Shown here: positions 34,353-54,299 of the stretch, in pieces
Numbering within the stretch: position 1 is the stretch's first letter
Layout: the number at the start of each line of letters is the position of its first letter
Source of the DNA: Mugil cephalus
Taxonomy: Eukaryota > Chordata > Actinopteri > Mugiliformes > Mugilidae
Assembly: GCF_022458985.1 (NCBI RefSeq)
Contig: NC_061773.1
Location: 23,842,001-23,906,000, forward strand
Reading direction: 5' to 3'
DNA length: 64,000 nucleotides
Position numbers and translations under genes: made by a program
Notes under the pieces: generated by a model
What the model was told of the DNA's origin: nothing
The model's input: only the letters and a program-made list of their open reading frames with translations
The model's database searches: none

Positions 34353-36630
34353 GTGGGTAGACTGAATTAATCAAACATCTTTAAACGCGTATGTCTTCGC
34401 GGTGGGACGTGTGCGCCTGTGTTACTCATACGAATCAAACCACCGGGGCTTATTTTTGGATTTTCGCGGGACAAGCTGCAGCACTTAAAGCCCGAGGTCC
34501 GCTCTGTGTCTGTCTCTGCTCCCAGGGACCACCATGCTGGACCGGGCTGCTAGCTAGCTAGCTGCTAGCCGGGCAGGTTGGTTAGAAACTCACAAGGAGC
34601 GGCGAGCTGGCGTAGCTAGCTGGACTACGGAGCGACCAGTTTAACACCCCGCTTATCTGTGAGTCCATTAGGGCTTTGTGACCGGGGGGGAGCGTCCAAA
34701 TGACACGTTGCACTTCTTTACATGCCCAGTCACGTTGGCTAATAACTGACACTAGCTTGTTAGCTTCGGCTGCCTGTTAAGGGAGATCAAGTGTGGACAG
34801 GGGGAAAAAATAGAAAATTACATGGGAGTTGTATCTTCACACTGTATAAAAATTAATAGATTAGATGCAACTCTATTGGCTTTGCTTATAATTACGTTCA
34901 TGCACAAGAAATGCAGCTTGGCTAATATCTATCTATCTATCTGTCTATAGACCAAGTATAGACAGAAAATTTTTAGTCATGACCAGGCTCAAAGGAGATG
35001 ACAAAGCAGGAGAGACGCAGTGCAAAGCCAATGAAAAATATGTTTATTTAAGTAAAGGGAGTCTTAGCTTCACACTGTATATAAAAAAATAATGTTAATA
35101 ATAATGGATTAGATGCAACTCTATTGTCTTTGCTTATGTTGTGAGTTTGTGCACAGAGAAATGCAGCTGGGCCGGTTTAAGGCTGCAACAAAACAACAAA
35201 AACCCAAATATTCAAATGCAATGACGACATATTCGTCATCAAAATGATACCATGGAATAAGAAACCCATTTTAAACTCTTTTTTTTTTTTACCAGTCATT
35301 AAACAGACGTTCACATTCATTGAGCGTAATTAGAGGAGATGTTTGACTGTATCCTGTCATTAATTAGCATGTTTTAGCTTCAGTGACCGTTTACCCTCAC
35401 ATTAACCTAATGGTCATATCTGTGTGAGAGAAAACAAACACAGGAAACTCCACAGAGAAAGACTCCGACTGGACAGCAGGTTAGAACCCACAACCTTCCT
35501 GCTGAATGCACTGGAAATCTGCGCTGCCACGCTAGCGGTTAGCATCTGCTCTAGAGTCTCTGTAGAGATCTTTTCTCTTAAAATACCAATAAGAGCTGCA
35601 GCCCTAGACAGATTGGCTTAATAATTATGTGATAAGAACATATTTAAGATGGCTATATTACAAAAATACTACTACAGATACTACTAGTATCTGACCTGAT
35701 GTATTTTCACCTGATCTTGGCGGATACTCTCTCTTTCTCTCTTCTCTATTTCTGGTAGAAACCCTTGTGCATAGTAAAGGTTGAGGCTACATATAAGCAT
35801 AAATAATTTGAATAAGTACATAAAACCTGCCTCAAAGGCTTCCAAAAGCCTGGGAGTCTCTCATGGTTGCTTCAAGAACTCCTTCCTGTCGCTTTCCTCA
35901 TCTCGCCGACCGTCAGGCGTCTTATTTCCCTTTGCGATCGCTGTATTTGATAGTAATAATTTTGCTGTCTGTTTGTTTTGCTGATACTGAACTTGGAGGC
36001 AATAATTACAGTTTGCTGCCGGCTTTGTTGGTATTTTTTTTTTCTTTTTTCCTCCTTCATACCTCCCTGACATTAGACTGTGTCAGGAGTAACACGGTGG
36101 AATCCTAATGAAGTTAAGGCGTTTTAATAGTACTGTGGGACCTAGACGCCATAACCTCCACATGCAGCCGGTGTGAGTCAGTTATACTTGCACCCTCCTT
36201 TCACCTAAGCACTAGTAGGCACTGTGTCCTTACTGATTACTTATTGATCCGATTCGAAAACGTGGGGATGGGGGAGCAGCTGGAAATACGCAGCACTTTG
36301 AAAACCTTGTGTTTGTTAAAATCGTGCAACTTAACATACAAGTCAAAAACTAACCTATTATGATTTAGAAGACGTGATCCTTGTGTCACTGACAAGTTTG
36401 AAGCGTTACAGAAATCCCTTTTTAGCAAGAGTGACGGTTACTTTCCCCATACGCTGTGAGACATCTAAAGTTATCAGATACACCACGGGAGCTGGTTGGG
36501 ACTTAGTATGACTTGGAGGAATCTGTGACTAATAAGTTGCTGCTAGTTAGAAGAAGGCGTAGTCGAGATAAAGACGTCAATGCAGCCTCACCTATATCAT
36601 GGTGACTACACCTATAATACACCCAACAGT

Positions 36631-37692
36631 GGCGGACGCATTGTTGTCGACCAGAGCCGTATATTACAGAGAGTCAGGCCAACTCAAATCATGGGCGCCA
36701 TGTTTGCTACATCGGAGAGAGGATTCTACAGTAGCAGGAAAAAACCTATGGGGCGGATGTACTGTGTTGAAATAAGTAGTTTATTTTCACCATTAAGGGG
36801 CCTATGAATATTAATGCCAGCGTCTGTCAATATGTAAAAGGTCCTCACTTAAATATTCCAGCGTCTACGTACTTTAAATATCTTAAAAGAGCCTGTAAAA
36901 TGCTTTGTAGCCCAATAGCCTCATCAGTCATAGAGCTGTGTTTACCTTCTCCTCAGTCTCCTTGTTCATCCATCACCGTTAAAAGTTTGAAATTACTCAG
37001 AAAAATTATGAATACTCAGAAATAGTGATAAATGAAACTAGTTTCACTGTTGTTTTACATTATCATTATAACATTAGCACGCTAGCCATAATAACTTAGT
37101 AGTAACTAAGGCAAAGTTATGTGTCAATTAAATTAGTCTATTTACATTGACATATATTACATGAACACATGGGTTTCACAGTATATATGACGGTAGCTGC
37201 AATTTTTCTAAAAGTTTAGTCTAGATAACTAGCTAGCATGAGGCTTGGTTAACTTCAGACTTCATTCATTTGTACAGAGGTGTTGGGTGTTTTTTTTAGA
37301 TCAAGGTTCACATTAATGATGGTTTGACTTTATTTTTCCTATAAAATCTTAACAAACGTCAAAGACAGACATTGACATTTACTTCACCTAATAGGGAGAA
37401 ATCAGTTGTCATCCATAATCTTCTGCTTTCATAACTTTCTCTGGTTTCTGTTTTTTCCCCCCATGTTTTCTTGATCCTGTGATCACTGTGGCATGTTTTA
37501 TCTTTTTAATTCAGTTTTATTCTGTTATAGCCGCTTCTCTGTGGGTGAATATTGGTTAGATGTAGCTAACATGGCGCCCAGGAAACACGTGACCAGCTGA
37601 GACCCAATCAGAGATCACTCAGACGGTCCATTCCCTAGTTGGCCAGACTCTGTCTAATATACGGCTCCGTGTTCGACCAGTAGAGGCCGACC
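36631..37692. mobile_element. fold-back element or opposed pair of repeat copies
   Basis: The left arm at 36,631-36,711 (with 'gtcgaccagagccgtatatt' and 'gggcgccatgtttgct') reappears reverse-complemented at 37,567-37,692 ('aatatacggctccg', 'agttggccagactctg', 'aacatggcgccca'). The arms are about 80% alike by eye, with a gap. The space between them, about 850 bases, shows no coding sequence. It ends about 420 bases before the let-7 mini-exon. Confidence 0.5.
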
Positions 37693-38112
37693 CCTGGTGG
37701 CGTCTGCTGTGCCTCACACCAGATTGACTAAACGCAAAATATTAATTCATACTAGTATAAAGTACATGTGCAGGATATAGAGATGACACAAAGAAAATGA
37801 CATGATACTAGGAGCTGCATGTTAGAAAATTGTAGAAAAGCTTGAGACCTGAAGACCCTTCAGGTCTTTGACATAATCAGATCCCAACAGAGAAACTCAA
37901 CCTGAAGGCTAACGTAGTAACTCGTGCTAAAGAAATGTCGTCTTTCTTTACAATGGATGACGTATCACACGAGGCCCTGGTCGCCCACCTCCTCTGGAGA
38001 CTCCTTGCTGTACGATTCTGTTTACTCGTTTTATTTCTCCTCGTTAAACTGGACGTTTAAGAACTGGTTTTCAGATGTTATAAGTGTCCTCACCATCCGT
38101 CTCTCTTCACAG

Positions 38113-38150
38113 GCCCGAAGACCCGGGTTCGGTTTTGGAGCATCGTCATC
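38113..38150 (+). ncRNA. candidate 38-nt mini-exon just upstream of let-7a
   Basis: It is bounded by a pyrimidine-rich acceptor (CTCTCTTCACAG, ending 38,112) and a perfect GTGAGT donor at 38,151. The donor lies 35 bases before the let-7a 5p start. Both signals on one strand at exon-like spacing suggest a host-transcript exon. There is no transcript evidence. Confidence 0.45.
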
Positions 38151-38174
38151 GTGAGTGGATCTGCAGCCCTGTTT

Positions 38175-38265
38175 GCACTGTGGGATGAGGTAGTAGGTTG
38201 TATAGTTTTAGGGTCACACCCGCACTGGGAGATAACTATTCAACCTACTGTCTTTCTCAAAGTGC
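38175..38265 (+). ncRNA. let-7a: let-7a microRNA hairpin
   Basis: The 5p arm at 38,186-38,207 carries the complete let-7a sequence, opening TGAGGTAGTAGGTTGTATAG. The loop contains 'ttagggtcacaccc' and 'ctgggagataa', and the 3p arm at about 38,236-38,256 opens CTATTCAACCTACTG. The GCACT/AGTGC lower stem extends the hairpin to 38,175-38,265. The precursor is close to mammalian let-7a-1 throughout. Known: let-7 silences LIN28, RAS, HMGA2 and other targets, and LIN28 can block its processing. The 3p arm has T where mammalian let-7a-1 has A, leaving a U-U mismatch in the stem. It is clustered with let-7f 189 bases downstream. Confidence 0.97.
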
Positions 38266-38367
38266 CACAAACGCATCTCAGTGGATTCTGGACGCCTCGC
38301 TCAGCATCGGCCTTTTAACGGATCCAGATGTTGTTGTTTTTTTTTGTTGTTTTTTTCCAGCTGCTCA

Positions 38368-38458
38368 CACAGCGTGAGGTAGTAGATTGTATAGTTTTAG
38401 GGTAGTGATTTTTGCCCTGTTTAGGAGATAACTATACAATCTATTGCCTTCCCTGAGT
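38368..38458 (+). ncRNA. let-7f: let-7f microRNA hairpin
   Basis: The 5p arm at 38,375-38,396 opens TGAGGTAGTAGATTGTATAG, with the A at position 12 that separates let-7f from let-7a. The loop 'ggggtagtgatttt'-like segment is present as 'agggtagtgatttttgccct'. The 3p arm at about 38,432-38,453 opens CTATACAATCTATTGCCTTC. It corresponds to the let-7f-1 precursor. The two hairpins sit within 300 bases, so co-transcription is likely. No let-7d-type third hairpin was found between here and wnt7a, although mammals have one at this locus. Confidence 0.97.
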
Positions 38459-38588
38459 GGTAGAATCTCTTCTGCTCGTTGTGATGCTGTTTGTTATTGT
38501 GTCTGACACGTTGGATTTATGGAATGTGCTTTGATGCATAAATGAGTTTGTGAAGATTGTTGTAACTTGTCATGCTGAACAACCCTCC

Positions 38589-38594
38589 AATAAA
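38589..38594 (+). terminator. poly(A) signal after let-7f
   Basis: AATAAA 135 bases past the let-7f 3p arm, followed by 'tgtggactgatg'. It is the best candidate end of the let-7 primary transcript. Confidence 0.5.
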
Positions 38595-38699
38595 ATCTGA
38601 TTCATTCCAGTGACAGAAGCGACTGTGGACTGATGATTTATGAATGAACCACGAATGATGGACGAGCAGTGACGGGAGGACGTTGTCCTGAGTGTCACA

Positions 38700-40850
38700 G
38701 TGTTTAATTTGGGTAACTTCTTTATTCTTTTTAGTTCAGTTAAATTGTCAGAATGGAAGCACAGTATTTAGTTGTTATTCTAGTTATTATTTCTGGTGCA
38801 ACTGCATGAAAGCAGCATTTTTATGTGTTGTATTTAAGGTCAACTATAAACCTGTCTCACACTAACACAGGACGTCTGGAGAACCAGTTACTGAACAGAC
38901 AATGATCAACGACAACACTCTTCTAAAACAGATCTCAGGATGAGGACGACCATTGACTTAAATCATTTTACGCTTTCTCTAATCTCTCTAATCATTAGCA
39001 TTTTTTCATTTTATCCTTTTTGAGTGGACTTGCTTTGTACGTTGTATTGGAAAGGTAGGAAGATACTGCATATTAGGACATGGGCATCACTACTGGAGTT
39101 AAATTTTTTTAAATTTTGCACAATTTAAAAGATGCACATTAAATATTACAGAAAAAAATAATGAAATAGTGCAGCGAGAGGCAAAAAAGCATGGTAGGCT
39201 TATTTGAAGCCTCAACCTTATAATATTATAATATATTAATACAATGTTATAAAACACAAAACATCAGAAAATATTACTACCGTACATAAAAAAATCTATG
39301 GTGACACTGAAATTAAGGGAAAACAATTTATGATGATATTTACGTAATCGTATATAATTATATGGTTATTTAACTTCATATTCTGGCAACATAAAATAAG
39401 AAAGAAATAAAAGAACATCAAATTATTTAGGGGGTTTAAGAGTATTTTAGGGAGGCTTCATTTTTTTATATTCACGTATGTTTATATGCTTCTACACGCA
39501 CATTCATCTATGTATGAATCTCAGATGATGTTTACCTTCAGAATATTATGGAACTGCATGGTTTTAAGATTAAAGTCCATTTGAAAAAAGTTAATTTCAG
39601 GACAAAATTATTATTTATGCGTCTGTTTAGTTTAGTGGCGCTCTAGCACTTGATGCATGTAGTTTCACGGCCTCAGCCAGCAGATGGAGCTGTAGTCCTT
39701 TAATGACGCTGAGGACGTTAAGAACTACACTCAGGACCACCGTAGATTATTTACCTGCTGTGAGTTTTCATTTATGACGTCTCTGTTTTCCATTCTAATG
39801 ATCCTTCGGTTATATTTAAGATAACAACTTCTTGTATGAGTTGCTGGCTGGGAGATTTAATGTGAAATGAGGGGGTAGATGTAGTACAATAAAAACACAT
39901 CCAAAATGACCAATACTACTTTTCTTTTTTTTTCTTTTTTTTTCCTTAGAGAGGAGGGATTACACGAGGATTCCTAATTCCACATCTTGATCATCTCATG
40001 ATGATCTGCTGAACCCAGCTCACCCTCCCTGCCACTGGGTTTTCTCGTGTGTTTGAACCTCCGGTTCTCTGGATGATGTATGTTCAGAACTTGGCGCGCG
40101 TTTCTGATTCCTATCCAGTGGTTAGTTTTGTTATTTTGTAACATGCGATTTGAAGAATCTCTGATTTAATATGGAAAAAAAAAACTATCTGCATCGGTAC
40201 ATCTACAGTCTACATTACCTGTTCAAAATAATAAATGCAGTCAACAAATTGTGCATATAGTGTCAAATTAAAAGCGACGATTTCATTTTCCATTGGGTTT
40301 AAGAACTTGACATCAGTTAGGAGTCTGCTGTGGGGAGGTGGAGGAAAATAAATGGCAAGCAGGTGAGAATATTTAATACCGGGAACTAGGTGCGGGCCTA
40401 TAGTAGCTACACATTTGCACCTGTCAGTGTGTTTGTCTGTGGGCTGGAATGGAAATGGCAGGCTCGCTGAGTGGCCCTGTGCTGGATGCCGGCCCACTGG
40501 GCCGAGGGGTCAGAGATACAGATTAAAGCCGGTGTATACACGCTTGTTGTTGGGAAGCCAAACAAATAATCACAAACACACACAAAAAACATCTAGCAAA
40601 GTAAAGAAAAATCGAACAGACAAATGACCAACACACAAAACAGCCATAAAAAAAGACCACAACAAATACATTAACAATAATTGAGATGGAAAACCGCCTC
40701 AAACACACACACACAAAAAAAAATCATTAAAACAAAAGAAACAAATCAGCGCAGGGGTCCAGTGTCCCTTCATCCATATGGGAGAGGATGGAGTGGGGAG
40801 GCTAAAACGCACCCACGGATACCGCTGAATCAGTGGGAGGGGCGTTTATT
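38700..40850. other. intergenic DNA between let-7 and wnt7a
   Basis: AT-rich unique sequence with short homopolymers. No further microRNA hairpin of let-7 type and no exon was recognised on either strand. Confidence 0.55.
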
Positions 40851-40854
40851 GGAG

Positions 40855-41564
40855 GGAATTAAATAAAAAGTGCCGGCGGCAGGTTGCGCGTGTGTGTCAG
40901 TCACAGACAGCGCCTCTCTGCTGCTGCTGCGTCCGTCCGTCCGTCCGTCCGGGTGGAGGGAGGAGGGAGGCAGGACTCCTTCTGGTCTCCAGACAAGCTG
41001 ACACGCATCAGGTGTGAGGACCTGCAGCGGGATCTCTTCCCCCGGCGGCGGATGAGCTGCTGCTCCCGGGTCTGAGCGCGGTGTCCCACAGAAGCATGAG
41101 CTGAGCGTGTACCTGCAAGCTGAAAGAGAGAGGGAGAAAGAGAGAGAGAAAGAGAAAGAGAGAGAGAGCGGCTCAGAGGCAGATCCTCGGCAGAACACGC
41201 CCTGATAGAAAAGGTAGACACGCACTCAGAGGGACGCACACACACTCACTCACTCACTCACTCACTCACTCAGCCTGATCACTGAGGAGCCGAGCTGCTT
41301 TACCTGAAAACAACAGCCCACCAATGCTCCCCCGCAGCAGGCTCCCACCGCCGGACTCTTACCAAATGAAATCAGGACGACCTTATTTCCACAAACTTTG
41401 GAGCTACTGCGTATTCACGTCTGCAGCTCGGGACACCACCTGGAGATCCTGCGGGACGCGACGGGATAAATAAAGCTGGTTGTTGCAGCAGCAGCAGCAG
41501 CAGCAGCAGAGCATTCATCTCCCCCCCCCTCCCCTCCCCTGCTCCCCTGGCTGGCCCGAGCACC
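40855..41564 (+). promoter_or_regulatory. wnt7a: wnt7a promoter and 5' UTR region
   Basis: An abrupt change to CpG-rich sequence with a TATA-like AATTAAATAAAAAG at about 40,858-40,871. It holds several simple repeats that could lie in the 5' UTR: (CCGT)n near 40,930, (GA)n at 41,125-41,168, (CACT)n at 41,241-41,271 and (CAG)8 at 41,486-41,509. A C-rich run precedes the ATG. The start site is not determined. Confidence 0.45.
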
Positions 41565-51105
<9,541 letters not shown>

Positions 51106-51149
51106 AAATATTTATTGGACATTTATTTAGACGCACAGCCAGACTGGAC

Positions 51150-51182
51150 TATGTGTGTATGTGTGTGTGTGGGTGTGTGTGT

Positions 51183-51228
<46 letters not shown>
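51150..51228. repeat. (GT)n microsatellite in the wnt7a 3' UTR
   Basis: A GT tract with two GGGTGT interruptions, starting about 45 bases past the stop codon. Confidence 0.92.
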
Positions 51229-51229
<1 letters not shown>

Positions 51230-52418
51230 AGTTGTTTTGATTGTATTTCAGAATAAGAATATTCCATGTTGCTGTGGAGTTACTGCTTTGCTGTCTTGGC
51301 ATTATGACTTTCATAACCTGTGTTGATTGTATTGATGCCAATGGACATCTGCCATGACACTGGACTCAACCTGTAGGCTCATAAATGTTATTTTAATTTG
51401 TAAAAAAAATCGAATGCCACTTCACACTTAGCCTTTCCGCAGTCTGTACAGGTTCACCGACACGTCTCAAGTCAAACAGTAAAAAGTTATTTCTATAGAC
51501 TAATAATTTATTCAGAGAGAAAACTACTGATCATTTTTGAAAAATCACTGTGTGCTAAAGCTCGAGTTGGTGCAGGTTTGCAGTAAAAGAAGTGCACTTA
51601 AAAGTAGAAAACCATTTTTCAATACCCTTTTTTTTTTTTTTTTTTTTTTTTAACAAGACAAACACTGGAGCTGAAGACTGAAACAGTCAGAAATGACCAG
51701 GAGTGAATATACATATTTGGGACCCTGCAGCTTTTGAGCATTAGCAGAAAAAAAAACTAAACAAAACTACTGATTTCTGGGTTCTGTATAGTTTCCCCAC
51801 ATGTTTCTGTCTCACTTCCCCACCCGTTTGCTGCTAGCTGTCTGGAAAGTTATGGAGTTTTCAACCGAGCTTCCGCTTTGACTTTGACTGCCGAGCTTGG
51901 TTGACTGCCACAAGCAAATGTGAGCTTCCAGACATAAATTCCCCTTAATGTTGGTTGATAGAATATATTTTGTAAGAGATTATTTTTATATAAATATTTT
52001 TTTTTATTTATTTTCTTTCTCTGTGTAAGATATTCTACCCTTAGCATTTCCAACTGTGTTGTTAGTTACTGAGTTTAGTGAAAGAAAATGACCCAGAAAC
52101 GCTGTTTTTTCAGAAATGTGCTTCTTGTTCATGCAGCAGTAAAATATGATAATGTTACACTGAAATATGCAGTATTTTTATTTTTTTTTTTGGTCAGGAA
52201 AAACCTCACTCATAGAGAGCCCAAGGCATAGCCTCACCCAGACTAGATGCTGTTCTGCAAACCAAAGGGTGCTCTTTCACACCTGTGTTTCCTTTGGTCG
52301 CATTTAACCTTTTGTTTGGTTCGTGTTCATGAGGCGTTCGAGTCTGACACGGTCTCAACATCATGTTCCTGCTTTTGTGATTGGTCATAATTCTGTCTTG
52401 GCGAAATGGATTTCAGGT

Positions 52419-52424
52419 AATAAA
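52419..52424 (+). terminator. wnt7a: candidate wnt7a poly(A) signal
   Basis: AATAAA about 1.3 kb past the stop codon. A second AATAAA lies at 52,640-52,645. Either could end the transcript, and the choice is not resolved from sequence. Confidence 0.4.
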
Positions 52425-52710
52425 TCGAAAATGGAGCATCAGCAGCAATGTCCTCACTGGCATTTATTGCTCTTCTGTGGTGCATGTACCACAGTTCTGT
52501 GTATGAACAACATGTTCAGTTTGGTCAAGCATCTGGGCTGAGTGTGGGATAAACACCTGGAAGAGGGACTGAACGCATCCTTAGCTTCTATGAGTCAGTG
52601 CTACCTCTGGAAGAAATGTTTTGATCTGTCCTTTAAAAAAATAAATGATAAAAAAAAATTCGGAGTTTACTCGTTATATTCTAATATAAAGTGTCTACTG
52701 CCACATCCAG

Positions 52711-53609
52711 GTAGCGATGGGTATCGTTAAGGTTTTAACGGTGCCAAACCGGTACTTTTGAAAAGATGTGGTGCTTAACGATTGGAAAACATACAAACTT
52801 TGTCTTAAATACGGGGAATTTTTACGGCATTTTATGACGTGTAAGTTGCACAAAATATTAATTTAACCCCTTAAAGCCTGAACATGCTGGCGATATGTTA
52901 AAACATGTGCACTTGAATTAGATTAACTCACGGATGGACAAAATTCAAAGTGTGGCTGAACACTAGGAAGTTGCGCTTTTGTCTGGAAGACCTTCGTGAC
53001 ATCTCACGGGTTTAACTAACTTCGTTTTTACCAACAAATTCCTCCAAACAACTCTCTCTCTCCCCGGGTGTCCCCGGTCTTGCGTCTCTCCTCAACCTGC
53101 AGCCAACGGCGGTGATCGTTACCGTAATGGCAGCGTTTTTCCGAGAAAGCGCAACATCCCAGTGTTCAGCCACACTATGAATTTTGTCCATCGGCGATTT
53201 ACGGTAATTCAAATACCGCAAGGTTTATTTAATGCGCAGGCGGATGTTCAGGTCTTAAAGGGTTAAATAACACAAATACAACTAAGAAATCAATTAACCA
53301 AAATAAAACAAAACAACAAACCGTCATAAGTGTCATAATAAACAAATTGGCGTGGGGTCTTGCAGGATATCAAAGTCTGCATCTTTTGAGGAACGTTTGA
53401 TCGTTTTACCTTAACACAGATTTGCACCGGATGCACCGTCTGCAGCGTGTACTTCAGTGGAGTCCGTGCAGGTGAAAAACTGACGTCACGTCACGTGTAG
53501 CTTCGGCGCAGAAACGGAGCTCAGGGGACGGTAATTAAAAATTCAATGGCACCGAAAAGAAGCAGCTATCATGGTACCGAGTATCGGTATCCATCCCTAC
53601 ATCTAGGTC
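52711..53609. mobile_element. non-autonomous DNA transposon, host of a nested element
   Basis: The outer termini are inverted: 'gtagcgatgggtatcg' on the left and, reverse-complemented, 'gtagggatggataccg' on the right. Subterminal 'ggtgccaaaccggtac' and 'ggcaccgaaa...ggtaccgagt' are also roughly complementary. No transposase frame is present. A second element occupies 52,863-53,266. The superfamily is not assigned. Confidence 0.6.
52863..53266. mobile_element. nested TTAA-flanked inverted-repeat MITE
   Basis: TTAA at both ends. The termini TTAACCCCTTAAAGCCTGAA and the reverse complement of 'ttcaggtcttaaagggttaa' agree closely. Long inner arms ('caaagtgtggctgaacacta', later 'agtgttcagccacactatga') make it nearly a full hairpin of about 400 bases. 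It is piggyBac-like by target site, with no transposase. Confidence 0.65.
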
Positions 53610-53852
53610 TATATTATAGTTTTAATTGCTTCAGTCATTTTGGTAGCATGTGAACCCTGACCGCAATGAATTACACACAATAACACGAGTCACTGTTGTT
53701 ACCGAATTCTCCACACACTTTTTTTGTCATATTTTTATCTTTTTAGTTATGATGATGAACAAATGTGCCATTGATTGTCCTCCACCGCTGAGCTGGTAAC
53801 ATTTTACATGAAAAGATTCAATATTCAAGATTTCTTTATTGTATACGAAAAA

Positions 53853-53853
53853 C

Positions 53854-53885
<32 letters not shown>

Positions 53886-53900
53886 TAATTATTATAATAA
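53853..53900. repeat. (AAT)n microsatellite
   Basis: About ten ATA units following 'tttctttattgtatacg', a LINE-like 3' end with its terminal repeat. Confidence 0.85.
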
Positions 53901-54089
53901 AGACGTTTCTGCCATGTTTCTATGGTAGCCTAGAACAGACACACCAAACAGAGTGCCTTCTCTTCCACATTGGTCCTTTAAATTCCTGATACCCTGCGTC
54001 CTCATATGGGGACATTAAGTTTTAGGTTTTAAACATGTTTCAAACATGTGCAACAGTAGGGTGCTGACTGAAAGATAACGCCTTCTGCC

Positions 54090-54285
54090 TCCATTTGTCC
54101 CTTTACTAAAATATGTTGGATACACGATAATGTGTTTTTAAAGAAATTTCAATTTGAGGGGGAAAATTTAAAAAAATAAATAATAATAATAAAAAATTAA
54201 AATGTCTAGTCAACCAAAGATTTTGCGACCCCCATGCAGTACCTGAGGGTCATGGACCGCCTGTTGAAGACCTGTGCTTTTGACG
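54090..54285 (+). mobile_element. hAT-like MITE 3' half
   Basis: It runs from 'ctttactaaaatatgttgga' through 'accaaagattttgcgacccc' to 'ggaccgcctgttgaagacct', the same terminus as the copy at 42,600-42,666. Confidence 0.6.
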
Positions 54286-54299
54286 ACAAAGGTGGACGA

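Larger units (their letters stand above)
38361..38594 (+). ncRNA. candidate terminal exon of the let-7 host transcript
   Basis: A polypyrimidine tract ending TTTTTTTCCAG at 38,360 is a strong acceptor lying between the two hairpins. The exon would open 14 bases before let-7f and end past an AATAAA at 38,589-38,594. On this reading let-7f is exonic and let-7a is intronic. It is inferred from splice and poly(A) signals only. Confidence 0.45.

Noticed and set aside
34065-34370. 101-codon frame across the (TCTA)n and GAA repeats
   Set aside because: It is mostly a translation of microsatellites (IYLS and Glu/Arg runs); only the splice donor at its end seems meaningful.
40830-41245. Minus-strand frames of 114-131 codons over the wnt7a 5' region
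   Set aside because: They run through GA, CACT and CCGT simple repeats of the promoter/5' UTR and have no conserved motif.
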